From assembly GCF_030540825.1 (NCBI RefSeq), contig NZ_JAUOEO010000001.1, positions 3,671,001 to 3,735,000 on the forward strand: 64,000 bases of DNA, given 5' to 3'. Every line of letters begins with the position of its first letter. The first letter of the stretch is position 1. A program made the position numbers and the translations under genes. Shown piece after piece: positions 9,623-18,405 of this stretch. The notes beneath the pieces were generated by a model. It had not been told where the DNA came from. It saw nothing but the letters and a program-made list of their open reading frames with translations, and searched no databases. Origin of the DNA: Flavivirga spongiicola. Lineage in GTDB: Bacteria; Bacteroidota; Bacteroidia; Flavobacteriales; Flavobacteriaceae.

Positions 9623-9663
9623 AATGAACAGGTATGACCACTATAATGAACAACTATACCCAC
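9623..9663. promoter_or_regulatory. Direct repeat with 22-bp period upstream of the GH88 operon, candidate operator
   Basis: AATGAACAGGTATGACCAC (9623-9641) and AATGAACAACTATACCCAC (9645-9663) agree at 15 of 19 bases and start exactly 22 bp apart, about two helical turns. AraC-type regulators, including the output domains of hybrid two-component systems, often bind such tandem half-sites. The repeat lies about 110 bp before the GH88 start and after the preceding terminator. It is a candidate control site for the lyase/sulfatase operon. Confidence 0.5.
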
Positions 9664-9772
9664 ACCTTTTTTTGTTATAAAGGCAATCTTTGTTTTGTGG
9701 TATATTTAATTATTACTCAATAAATAATTATAAGCACTTTAATTGTAATATAATTTTAAAATTAATAAAACT

Positions 9773-10999
9773 ATGCGCTTTAAAATTCTTTTATTAATCT
9801 GTCTTGTAAGTTTTGCAAGTTGTAAAGACTCTAATAAAATAGATAATACTAGTACTATTTCAGAAAATAAGATTGAAGTAGATTTAAAAAAACAGATTGA
9901 TGATTGCGAAAATCAATTAGAAATTGCTATACCTAAACTAATCGATCTTACAAAACATCCACGTTTAATAGATACGGGCTCAACCGAATGGAAACAAGTG
10001 CCAAACGATAAATTGGTTTGGACTTCTGGTTTTTACCCAGGAGTTTTATGGTATGCATATGATGTAACTGGAAAAGAAAAATGGAAGGAAGAGGCTATTA
10101 AGCGGACCGAAGTTTTTGAAGATTTTAAAACCATTACAGAGCATCACGATATAGGCTTTATGATGTTTCCTGCTTATGGGAAAGGATACGAAATAGGTAA
10201 TAAAGGAGTATATAAAGATATTCTTTTAACATCAGCAAATTCACTTGCAAGTCGATTTAATCCAAATGTAGGAACTATTAAATCTTGGTCAAACAAAATG
10301 CACCCGCGTTGGAAGGAACATATTACAATTATCGACAATATGTTAAATTTGGAATTACTGTTTTGGGCTGCTAAAAATGGAGGAGATTCAAAGTTTTATG
10401 ATATAGCTGTTAAACATGCGGAAACTACTATGAAAAATCATTTTAGAGAGGATTATACCTCATGGCATGTTTTAGAGTATGATTCTAATAACGGTAGTGT
10501 AATAAACAGACACACAAAACAAGGTTATGCAGACGATAGTAGATGGTCTCGCGGACAAGCATGGGGTGTTTATGGATATACGATGGTGTACAAAGAAACC
10601 AAAGACAAAAAGTTTTTAGAGTTTGCACAAAAAATAACAGATAAATATTTGTCGTTGCTTCCTGAAGATATGGTACCTTGTTGGGATTTTGATGTTCAAG
10701 ACAATCCAAAAGAAGAAAAAGACGCCTCTGCAGCCGCAGTAGTTGCTTCTGCATTATTAGATTTAAGCACTTTTGTTGAAAGTAAAGAAGATCAAGAGCG
10801 TTACTACAACGCTGCTTTAAAAACTCTAAAATCTTTAGGTTCAGAAAATTATTCTGCAGTGGGTAAAGCAGATTCTTTCTTGTTACATTCTACTGGAGCT
10901 AAATCTTTAGGACACGAAATTGATGTGGCTTTAATTTATGCAGATTACTACTATATTGAAGCACTTTCCAGATTAAAAAAAATGAAAGGGAAACATTAA
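9773..10999 (+). CDS. GH88 unsaturated glucuronyl hydrolase lipoprotein
   Basis: 408 residues, with a lipoprotein signal and lipobox FASC (Cys17). The (alpha/alpha)6 barrel shows the GH88 signatures: HHDIGFMMFPAYG (Asp126), IIDNMLNLELLFWA (Asp188), then DDSRWSRGQAWGVYGY and CWDFDVQ followed by DASAAAVVASALLDL. Asp126 and Asp188 match the spacing of the catalytic Asp88 and Asp149 of Bacillus unsaturated glucuronyl hydrolase. The enzyme hydrates the 4,5-unsaturated uronic acid left at the non-reducing end by lyases, releasing it from the hexosamine. Its place beside two PL8 lyases fits exactly. It probably acts in the periplasm. It is the first gene of a run that continues through the sulfatase, 14 bp downstream. 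Confidence 0.93.
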   Translation: MRFKILLLICLVSFASCKDSNKIDNTSTISENKIEVDLKKQIDDCENQLEIAIPKLIDLTKHPRLIDTGSTEWKQVPNDKLVWTSGFYPGVLWYAYDVTGKEKWKEEAIKRTEVFEDFKTITEHHDIGFMMFPAYGKGYEIGNKGVYKDILLTSANSLASRFNPNVGTIKSWSNKMHPRWKEHITIIDNMLNLELLFWAAKNGGDSKFYDIAVKHAETTMKNHFREDYTSWHVLEYDSNNGSVINRHTKQGYADDSRWSRGQAWGVYGYTMVYKETKDKKFLEFAQKITDKYLSLLPEDMVPCWDFDVQDNPKEEKDASAAAVVASALLDLSTFVESKEDQERYYNAALKTLKSLGSENYSAVGKADSFLLHSTGAKSLGHEIDVALIYADYYYIEALSRLKKMKGKH

Positions 11000-11013
11000 C
11001 TTCTTAACTCTTT

Positions 11014-12525
11014 ATGAAAATTATTTTTAAATACATATTAATTACCCTTAGTTTAATAGTATTAATTTATTGTGTAAATTTCATACAAAAAGAAACCGTA
11101 AATAAAAACGAACAAACACAACCTAATATATTATTTATTTTCCCAGATCAATTCAGAAATGCAGCTGTTGGTATAAATAATCAAGACCCTGTTTATACTC
11201 CTAATTTAGATAAATTAGCAAAAGAAGGCATGGTAATTTCTAACGCTATAAGTAATTATCCATTATGTAGCCCTTATCGCGGGATGTTAATGACGGGGAA
11301 ATTGCCATACAATAATTCGATATTAAGTAATAGTAATTCCAAACGTTATAAATACAATAATTCTTGGCAAAAAGACGATATAAGTATTTCTGATGTTTTA
11401 GTAAACAATGGGTATGATGCTGGTTATGTTGGTAAATTACACTTAATGTCTCCACCACCAATTAAAGGAAAAGATACTGTACTTTGGGATGCATATCAAC
11501 CAAAAGAATTACGTCACGGATTTAATTTTTGGTATGCTTATGGTACTTTCGATCAACATAACAATCCTCATTATTGGATAAATGATGCCAATGAAGAAGA
11601 AATTACTTATGTAAACGAATGGTCTCCAAAACACGAAGCTGATGTAATTATAGACTATATTAAACATCCTTCAACAAAAACTAGAAGTAAAGATAAGCCG
11701 TTTGCATTATTTTGGTCTGTAAACCCACCACATCCGCCTTACCAATATGTACCAGAAAAATATTTAAAGCATTATAAAGATAAATCATTAGATGAGTTAC
11801 TAGTAAGGCAAAATGTAGATTTAAATACTGATGCCAAAGATTTGACGTTTCATTCTGGAGCGACAAGAAAAAGAACATATTTAGCCAAAGAACATGTAAA
11901 AAATCATTTTGCAATGATTACTGGTGTAGATGAGCAAATAGGTCGTGTTTTAAAAGCGTTAAAGGATGAAGGTTTAGAAGAAAATACTATAGTCGTAATT
12001 ACTTCAGATCATGGAGAAATGATGGGAAGTCATGGTTTAATGTCTAAAAATGTATGGTTTGAAGAAGCCATAAATGTACCTTTTATAATCAAATGGCCAA
12101 AGAAAATAAAGGGCAATCAAAAAAGTGATTTGATAGTTAGTGCTACCGATATTATGCCAACACTTTTAAATATGGTAGAAGCTACAGAAGGTATACCAAC
12201 CAATATAGATGGTAAAGATTTGTCATCAATAATTTTAGTAGATAAAGGCGACAAACCAACATCGGCATTATACTATTTTATTTTAGAAGGTAAACCAGAA
12301 TCTGGTCACAGAGGTATAAGAACCCATAGGCATACTTATGTTATAACTATTGATAAGAAAAATGTAGAACGTAAGTTTTTGTATGATAATAAAAAAGATC
12401 CATATCAAAAAACAAACCTAATAGGAAAAGCTGATAATACAGAAAAAAGATTACATGCAGAATTACTTAAAAACTTAAGAGAAAAGAAAGATCCTTGGTT
12501 AGAAAAATATCAAAATTTAGAATAG
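11014..12525 (+). CDS. S1 family (formylglycine) sulfatase
   Basis: 503 residues with an N-terminal hydrophobic segment (about 4-23) that may be a signal anchor or a lipoprotein signal ending LIYC. The sulfatase core starts at PNILFIFPDQFR. The C-x-P-x-R maturation motif is CSPYR, with Cys85 as the residue converted to formylglycine. Further signatures are GYVGKLHL and the metal-binding VVITSDHGEMMGSHGL. It follows GH88 by 14 bp and probably removes sulfate esters from chondroitin/dermatan oligosaccharides in the periplasm. Position specificity (2-O, 4-O or 6-O) cannot be assigned by eye. A sulfatase-maturating radical SAM enzyme would be needed and is not in this window. Confidence 0.92.
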   Translation: MKIIFKYILITLSLIVLIYCVNFIQKETVNKNEQTQPNILFIFPDQFRNAAVGINNQDPVYTPNLDKLAKEGMVISNAISNYPLCSPYRGMLMTGKLPYNNSILSNSNSKRYKYNNSWQKDDISISDVLVNNGYDAGYVGKLHLMSPPPIKGKDTVLWDAYQPKELRHGFNFWYAYGTFDQHNNPHYWINDANEEEITYVNEWSPKHEADVIIDYIKHPSTKTRSKDKPFALFWSVNPPHPPYQYVPEKYLKHYKDKSLDELLVRQNVDLNTDAKDLTFHSGATRKRTYLAKEHVKNHFAMITGVDEQIGRVLKALKDEGLEENTIVVITSDHGEMMGSHGLMSKNVWFEEAINVPFIIKWPKKIKGNQKSDLIVSATDIMPTLLNMVEATEGIPTNIDGKDLSSIILVDKGDKPTSALYYFILEGKPESGHRGIRTHRHTYVITIDKKNVERKFLYDNKKDPYQKTNLIGKADNTEKRLHAELLKNLREKKDPWLEKYQNLE

Positions 12526-12535
12526 AACATTGACT

Positions 12536-13327
12536 ATGAAATCATGCATTTTCAATCTTTCTTACATATTAAAAACAAAATTTACGACTGTTAAATTACT
12601 GCTTCTAATGGGGTGCTTATTACTCGTTATTAGTTGCAAAGGTGAAGCAGATACTAATTTTAAAAGTGATTTCGCAAACATCAAAAAACATGCGGTTATC
12701 GGTTCGAAATATGAAGCAAACTCTATACAAGAATGGCAAATTTCTAATAATAGAATGGAGTGTTTGGTTAGTAAAGAAAACCGAAACATACGTTTGCTAA
12801 CAAGGCAACTTTCAGAACAAAAAGGCGATTTAGAAATGCGAGTTCGTTTGGGCTTTTTTAACGATAAAATTTCAACTCTAAATAAAAACTGGGCTGGTTT
12901 TAGTATAGGCTTAAAAGAACAGTTTAACGATCATAGAGATAATGTCATTTTTGCTAAAAGCTTAAATATAGGTGTTTGTACAAACGGAGCGTTGTTTATT
13001 GGAGCGCCAAGTCCGAATCACAAAAATGAAAAAGTAATCGAGAAACTATCAAAAGGTGTAGATTTAGTTTTAACAGTGATACCAATAGGAAACACTTATA
13101 CTTTATATGTTTCAATTTATGATATTGAAACAAGGATATTACTCTCAAAAATATCTAAAAAAGAAGTGACTTCGGATCAGTTAATTGGCGATTTGGTTCT
13201 CGTGAGTAATTTTGAAAACCTTAAAGACGATAAAGACAACAATACGAAAAGTGTATGGTTCAAAAATTGGGGGATTAGTGGTTCTAAAATAATAACAAGA
13301 TCTAAAAAAAGTGTGAATAACAATTAG
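12536..13327 (+). CDS. Lectin-like (concanavalin-type) lipoprotein, function unknown
   Basis: About 263 residues from the ATG at 12536; an in-frame TTG lies two codons upstream. A hydrophobic stretch ends in the lipobox VISC, so it is probably a lipoprotein. The mature part alternates beta-strand-like segments (GDLEMRVRLGFF, WAGFSIGLKEQFND, GALFIGAPSP, VWFKNWGISGSKI), as expected for a jelly-roll LamG-type fold. It resembles, from memory, the N-terminal domain found before PhoD-type phosphatases in Bacteroidota, here standing alone with no catalytic domain. It sits between a sulfatase and a chondroitin lyase, which suggests glycan binding. That role is inferred. Confidence 0.65.
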   Translation: MKSCIFNLSYILKTKFTTVKLLLLMGCLLLVISCKGEADTNFKSDFANIKKHAVIGSKYEANSIQEWQISNNRMECLVSKENRNIRLLTRQLSEQKGDLEMRVRLGFFNDKISTLNKNWAGFSIGLKEQFNDHRDNVIFAKSLNIGVCTNGALFIGAPSPNHKNEKVIEKLSKGVDLVLTVIPIGNTYTLYVSIYDIETRILLSKISKKEVTSDQLIGDLVLVSNFENLKDDKDNNTKSVWFKNWGISGSKIITRSKKSVNNN

Positions 13328-13403
13328 ATTTTAGTATTACAAAATAATAGGAAAGGTATTTGTTTTTAATAGTATGTCAAATAGTTTCAAAACAGAATGA
13401 ATT

Positions 13404-16400
13404 ATGACTGTAAATTTATCTAAAGTACATAAAAAAAATAATCTATGTATTAGTTTTTTACTTTTAATAGTAGCCTTTGGCTATACCCAAAATAGTGAAA
13501 AACCAGCAGTAGAATCTTTTGAGTCAGAGTTTGTGTTGTCTAAATATGACGAGTCAAACGGAACATTAATGCTAAGCGAAGATCATTATAGATTCGGAAA
13601 AAAATCCTTACAATGGGAATGGACAGGCGAAGCTTCTTTTGGTACTTCAAATTTTAAATTTTTAACCCAAGAAGAAAGCCCACTAGCTTACGGTGATTTT
13701 TTCCCTGCAAGCCCTACATTACAAATGTCAATATACAATGAAACGCCCCAAAATGAAAAAATTACAATTGCTTATGAAAAAGGAGGGCAGAAAGAAGTAT
13801 GGTTTGATATACCATTAAATTTTAAAGGTTGGCGAACAATTTGGGTGCCTTTTTACGAAATGCAAGGAAACGCACCAAAAAAAGAAGCAGTTGTTAATTA
13901 CGATTATTTTAAAATCTCTACGACTTCTAAAAGTGGTACTTTATTTTTTGATGATATTATTTTTTCTCAATATCAAGATGATAGACATCAATATCCAGAT
14001 GAAATTGTACCGTTTGTCAAGTCAGATTTAAATTTAGGAGATGACCATTGGATGCCTTTAATTGAGAATTATAAACGTATTCAAAATATAGAAGGAATAC
14101 CGATTTCAACATCGGTAATAGCAGATCTAGAAAAGTTTGAAAAACTAATTGATAATGAATTTGTAATTCCAAAAAAATACAAAGCTTATGTTAATTCACT
14201 AAAAGAGGGCTTTCAAAACCTAAACCTTAAAGATAATGGTAAAACAGTAACGGGTCCCCCCCTTACTTTTAAAAGAGAACAAGAGTATTTTGATAAGAAG
14301 CAACAAGGAAATAATAAGTTTAATAAAATTCAAGATTTAGGTAAAGCATTAAAAAAATTGGCTATTTATCACGATAGAGTAGATGGTTCCGATAAAGAAA
14401 CGCTTGAGAATATGTTTTTAATTGGAATAAAGTATTTCTTAGATCAAGGTTGGCAAGCTGGAAGTTCAGGAGGGACGCGTCACCACATAGGTTATAATGT
14501 AAGAGAAATTACAGAGGCCTGCTACATAATGAGAGGTTTATTAAAGGAAGAAGGTCTTTTAAATGATGTTGGAGCCAGTTTACATTGGTTATTTAATCTC
14601 GGAATGATTTTAGATGATGAAAAAAACTTTCATGTTAATATAGATTATTTAAACACACAATCGTATTATCACTTAATACTCATCTTTTTGGTTGAAAGCC
14701 AAGAAAAGCAAGCTGTTTTGTTGGGAGCTTACTCTAAATATATATCTATTATTTTGGCACAACAAAAAGAAGAATGGGGATTTAAAATTGATGGTACTTC
14801 TTGGCATCATAATGGACATTATCCTGCTTATGGTATGGGAGCTTTCAAATCGGTTCCTAAAATAATTAGAACCTTATCTGGTACTCGATTTCGTATTCGT
14901 CGTCAAGGACATGAAAATTTCAAAAAAGCCTTTTTAACAACGAGGGCATATAGTCAATTATATGATTTTGGCTTTGGTAATGCTGGACGACATCCTTTAG
15001 ATGGTAACAATATATCAACATTAAAAAAGCAATATCTCTTAATGGCAAATTCTGGAAACCCGAGTGGAAGAGAAAAAATCGATAGAGATGTTGCCGCAGC
15101 TTATTTAAGACTTTGGGGTAAAGATGATATTATAAATACCACTTTATTTACAGGTATGCATGGTATTAAAAGCGAAGTTTTAAAAGGGTACCATACTTTG
15201 CCATATGCTGCAACAGCAATTCATAGAGATAAAGGTTGGGCCGCAATTATTAAAGGTTATAGCAAGTATGTTTGGGCATCAGAGATTTATGTAGCTTCTA
15301 ATAGATATGGGCGTTATCCAGCCAATGGCACCATTCAGCTATTAAATAATCAAGGAGAAAAGGGGAGCGGTTTTAAGCAAGAAGGTTGGGATTGGAATAG
15401 ATATCCTGGGGCAACCATTATTTATTTACCATTAGAAGAATTAGAGACTAAAAAGCCACTATTGATGTTTAGGTCTGATGAAACTTTTGCTGGGGCTGTT
15501 GAATTAGAAAATAATGGTGTTTTTGGTATGATTTTAAATGAAGGAAAAGGATCTAATGCTGATGGAGCTAAAAGCAAAGTAGGTTTTCCAGGTAGGCTAA
15601 AAGCAAAAAAATCGGTGTTTTCTTTTGGTGATAAACTTATTTGTATTGGTACAGATATTTCTAGTATCGACGAAAAAAATCCTACGCAAACCAACTTATT
15701 TCAAACATTTTTACAAGATAATAAAGATCCCATTTACACATCATCAAAAAAAATAACAAAGCTTCCTTTTGAAGGTGAATTGCCTAAAAATACTGAAGCA
15801 AAAAACTGGATTATTGATCCTTATGGTAATGCGTATCACATTTTATCAAATCATACTATTAATTTTAAAAAGGAAAAGCAACACTCGTATCACAATAAAT
15901 ATTCTGTAAATACAGGTAAAATGAATCCGAAAGGTAAAGGAGCAAAAGAAACCGAAGGTAATTACGCTTCGGCATGGATTAATCATGGTTTAGCCCCTAA
16001 AAAGGCTAATTATCAATATGTTATCTATCCTTTTAATAATGAAGCAGAAATAAATAATTTTGATAAAAAGGTAAATAATGCTAAGTCTTATACTATTTTA
16101 AGAGCAGACAGTATCGCTCATATTGTAAAAGATTTAAAAACAAATACAACGGGTTATGTTGTTTTTGAAGCTAAAAATAGTTTAGAAAAAGGACTTTTAA
16201 AAGAAGTTTCTAAACCAGCTTTGGTAATGTTAAGAGAGGATGGTATTAATAATATAACATTAAGTGTTGTACAACCAGATCTAAATTTCCCTGAATACAA
16301 AAAGGGAAGATATAGAAACTACAGTAGACATATACAATTTTTCATAACTTTAAATGGAGAATGGACAACTTCTATAACACCTCAAGTACTTTCTGTTGAT

Positions 16401-16481
16401 AATTCATCTAATGGCATAACACGCATTACTTTAGAGTGTAAAGATGGGTTTCCAGTAGAATTAAAATTGATAAAGCTGTAA
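13404..16481 (+). CDS. Chondroitin sulfate ABC-type lyase, PL8
   Basis: 1025 residues, close to the roughly 1000 of Proteus chondroitinase ABC. It has a signal peptide (to about GYTQ), an N-terminal beta-sandwich (FGKKSLQWEWTG, FFDDIIFSQYQDDRHQYPD), an alpha-helical lyase domain and C-terminal beta domains. His469 and Tyr476 (SWHHNGHYPAYG), Arg529 (GNAGRHPL) and Glu627 (SEIYVASNRYGRY) match His501, Tyr508, Arg560 and Glu653 of chondroitinase ABC in order and spacing. WDWNRYPGATIIYLP, EGNYASAWINHG and VVQPDLN are further matches. Unlike the PL8 at 4942 it has no T9SS sorting domain, so it is probably periplasmic and works on imported oligosaccharides. Expected reaction: beta-elimination at hexuronic acid in chondroitin or dermatan sulfate. 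Confidence 0.94.
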   Translation: MTVNLSKVHKKNNLCISFLLLIVAFGYTQNSEKPAVESFESEFVLSKYDESNGTLMLSEDHYRFGKKSLQWEWTGEASFGTSNFKFLTQEESPLAYGDFFPASPTLQMSIYNETPQNEKITIAYEKGGQKEVWFDIPLNFKGWRTIWVPFYEMQGNAPKKEAVVNYDYFKISTTSKSGTLFFDDIIFSQYQDDRHQYPDEIVPFVKSDLNLGDDHWMPLIENYKRIQNIEGIPISTSVIADLEKFEKLIDNEFVIPKKYKAYVNSLKEGFQNLNLKDNGKTVTGPPLTFKREQEYFDKKQQGNNKFNKIQDLGKALKKLAIYHDRVDGSDKETLENMFLIGIKYFLDQGWQAGSSGGTRHHIGYNVREITEACYIMRGLLKEEGLLNDVGASLHWLFNLGMILDDEKNFHVNIDYLNTQSYYHLILIFLVESQEKQAVLLGAYSKYISIILAQQKEEWGFKIDGTSWHHNGHYPAYGMGAFKSVPKIIRTLSGTRFRIRRQGHENFKKAFLTTRAYSQLYDFGFGNAGRHPLDGNNISTLKKQYLLMANSGNPSGREKIDRDVAAAYLRLWGKDDIINTTLFTGMHGIKSEVLKGYHTLPYAATAIHRDKGWAAIIKGYSKYVWASEIYVASNRYGRYPANGTIQLLNNQGEKGSGFKQEGWDWNRYPGATIIYLPLEELETKKPLLMFRSDETFAGAVELENNGVFGMILNEGKGSNADGAKSKVGFPGRLKAKKSVFSFGDKLICIGTDISSIDEKNPTQTNLFQTFLQDNKDPIYTSSKKITKLPFEGELPKNTEAKNWIIDPYGNAYHILSNHTINFKKEKQHSYHNKYSVNTGKMNPKGKGAKETEGNYASAWINHGLAPKKANYQYVIYPFNNEAEINNFDKKVNNAKSYTILRADSIAHIVKDLKTNTTGYVVFEAKNSLEKGLLKEVSKPALVMLREDGINNITLSVVQPDLNFPEYKKGRYRNYSRHIQFFITLNGEWTTSITPQVLSVDNSSNGITRITLECKDGFPVELKLIKL

Positions 16482-16503
16482 CGGATGCATAGAAAAAAGA
16501 TAG

Positions 16504-16707
16504 ATTTTAAAAAATCATATTGTTGCGAATATTGGTTTGGCAAGAGCAAATCGCTATAGTGGAACCTATAAAGTAATTACTAACACTTCTCTTTTTTGTA
16601 AAACTAATTTTGGTGTCGTTGGAGATCCATACATTTGGGATGGTCCTAGAGGATTTGCAAATGCTAAGAATTCTTGGAATATGGTGATTCTTTTAAACCC
16701 AGATTAA
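16504..16707 (+). pseudogene. Gene remnant: open frame without start, unknown family
   Basis: A frame of 67 codons is open between TAG (16501) and TAA (16705) with no start codon. It reads like a real protein C-terminus (GDPYIWDGPRGFANAKNSWN, ending MVILLNPD). It fills most of the 295-bp gap between the ABC lyase and the beta-helix gene, which is otherwise empty. It looks like the tail of a deleted or frameshifted gene. I cannot name the family, and it does not match the C-terminus of either neighbour. Confidence 0.5.
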
Positions 16708-16776
16708 AATGTTTCAAAAGAAATAGTAAATTTTTAGTTAAATAAGAAATAAAACAGTTTGTAAATAATTAGTAGT

Positions 16777-18405
16777 ATGATAAAAAATAAAAGCATATCT
16801 ATTTTTATTAGTTGTTTGATGGTAGCTATGAGTAGCATTTATAATGTAAAAGCTCAAGAATCACTTATTTGGAAAAAATTTACAGGTGAAATTTCAAATT
16901 CTGAAATTCCAATGCTTTTTGATTATTCATATGCAGGCTATCAATTGGGTGAAGTAGGAATTCCTGAAAAATTCAAATATTTAAAAGTTTTTAATATAAC
17001 CCATTTTGGTGCTATTCCTAATGATGCTATTTCAGATCAAGACGCAATTCAAGCTGCAATAAATGCCGCAGAAAAAAATAAAGGAGGCATTGTTTTCTTC
17101 CCTAAAGGAGAATTTTTAGTAAATGTAAAGCCAAAAAAAACGAATCCGATTACTATAAAATCTTCTAATATTATTTTAAAAGGAAGTGGTTGGGGTAAAG
17201 ATGGGACAGTAATCAACATGAAAAACCACATGTTGCAAAGAACTCCAAATGAACCAGAATGGAAAGTGAGTTACATGTTCAATTTCTTCTCTGAAAAAGG
17301 AAGTAAAGCACAAGCAAACATCACTAAAAATGCAGAAGAAGGCGATTTTACAATAGAAGTGGAAAATGCTAATGTTTTTAAAAATACCAAATACATTCAA
17401 TTAGAAATGCCTTTTAGCCTAGATGCTGTTTCAGAATCCTTAGGAGGAAAAGAAGCACGTCCACATTGGGAAAAGGTAAAAGGAAAAGGGGTGACTTTTA
17501 TAGAAAACCATGAGATAAAGAGTATATCTGGCAATAAAATCACTTTTAAAGACCCGATAGTAAATTCAATAAATACCAATTACAATTGGCGAGCTAAACC
17601 TTTTTACCCTTTAGAGAATGTGGGTGTAGAAGGCATTTTTTTTAAAGCAAATTTTAAAGATACATTTGTACATCATAAAGATTTTGTGCATGATAATGCC
17701 TGGTCTATAATTTCTATGCAAAGGGTTGCAAATTCTTGGGTTAGAAAATGTAGGTTTAGTAATGTTACTGGCGCCGTTTCAATGAGTAACAGTTACGCTT
17801 CTTCTATTTTGATGTTGCTAGTAGAAGGGAATAGTGGTCATAAACTAACTAATGTGACACAATCAACAAGGGTTTTGACAGGTTTAATTAATGATGCTTC
17901 AAATTATGGTCAATTTCATGGAGCATCAATGTCTCATAAAACTTCAGGTTCTGTAATTTGGCGTGTAAAAACCCCAAAACAAGGTTGGGATTCGCATGCC
18001 GATATCCCAAAAAACAATTTGGTAGATTTATATGAAGGCTTTAAAATGAGCAATCATGGCGGGTTTTATAAAAACGAACCACATCATTTAAAAGGTTTAA
18101 CACTTTGGAATTACAAACGCGTTGGAGATTCAGTAAGCAATTATGATTTCTGGAAATTATCAGGCAAAGGGATGTATTGGGGTTTTTCAGTTGTAGATCC
18201 AATTATAGTTGGCTTGCATGGTACATCTACTACTTTTAATCGAGCAAATATCGGATATATTGAAAGTTTGGGAAAAACAGTTTTACCAAATTCTTTATAT
18301 GAAGCACAATTAAAATTCCGATTAAAAAAAACACCAAAATGGATTACCGAAAGTTTAAAAACTTGGCAAACACTAGAAACGAATTGGCTTCAAAATAAAA
18401 TATGA
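16777..18405 (+). CDS. Secreted pectate-lyase-superfamily beta-helix protein, candidate polysaccharide lyase
   Basis: 542 residues with a Sec signal ending VKAQ (about residue 27). The segment FNITHFGAIPNDAISDQDAI followed by GGIVFFPKGEFLVN is the hallmark start of right-handed beta-helix proteins of the pectate-lyase superfamily. Asn- and Gly-rich turns typical of coils follow (VRKCRFSNVTGAVSMSNSY). It lies between a chondroitin lyase and a sulfatase and overlaps the sulfatase start by 4 bases, so it is translated with it. A third glycosaminoglycan lyase is the natural guess, but the catalytic residues are not recognisable. Beta-helix hydrolase or epimerase activity remains possible. Confidence 0.7.
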   Translation: MIKNKSISIFISCLMVAMSSIYNVKAQESLIWKKFTGEISNSEIPMLFDYSYAGYQLGEVGIPEKFKYLKVFNITHFGAIPNDAISDQDAIQAAINAAEKNKGGIVFFPKGEFLVNVKPKKTNPITIKSSNIILKGSGWGKDGTVINMKNHMLQRTPNEPEWKVSYMFNFFSEKGSKAQANITKNAEEGDFTIEVENANVFKNTKYIQLEMPFSLDAVSESLGGKEARPHWEKVKGKGVTFIENHEIKSISGNKITFKDPIVNSINTNYNWRAKPFYPLENVGVEGIFFKANFKDTFVHHKDFVHDNAWSIISMQRVANSWVRKCRFSNVTGAVSMSNSYASSILMLLVEGNSGHKLTNVTQSTRVLTGLINDASNYGQFHGASMSHKTSGSVIWRVKTPKQGWDSHADIPKNNLVDLYEGFKMSNHGGFYKNEPHHLKGLTLWNYKRVGDSVSNYDFWKLSGKGMYWGFSVVDPIIVGLHGTSTTFNRANIGYIESLGKTVLPNSLYEAQLKFRLKKTPKWITESLKTWQTLETNWLQNKI

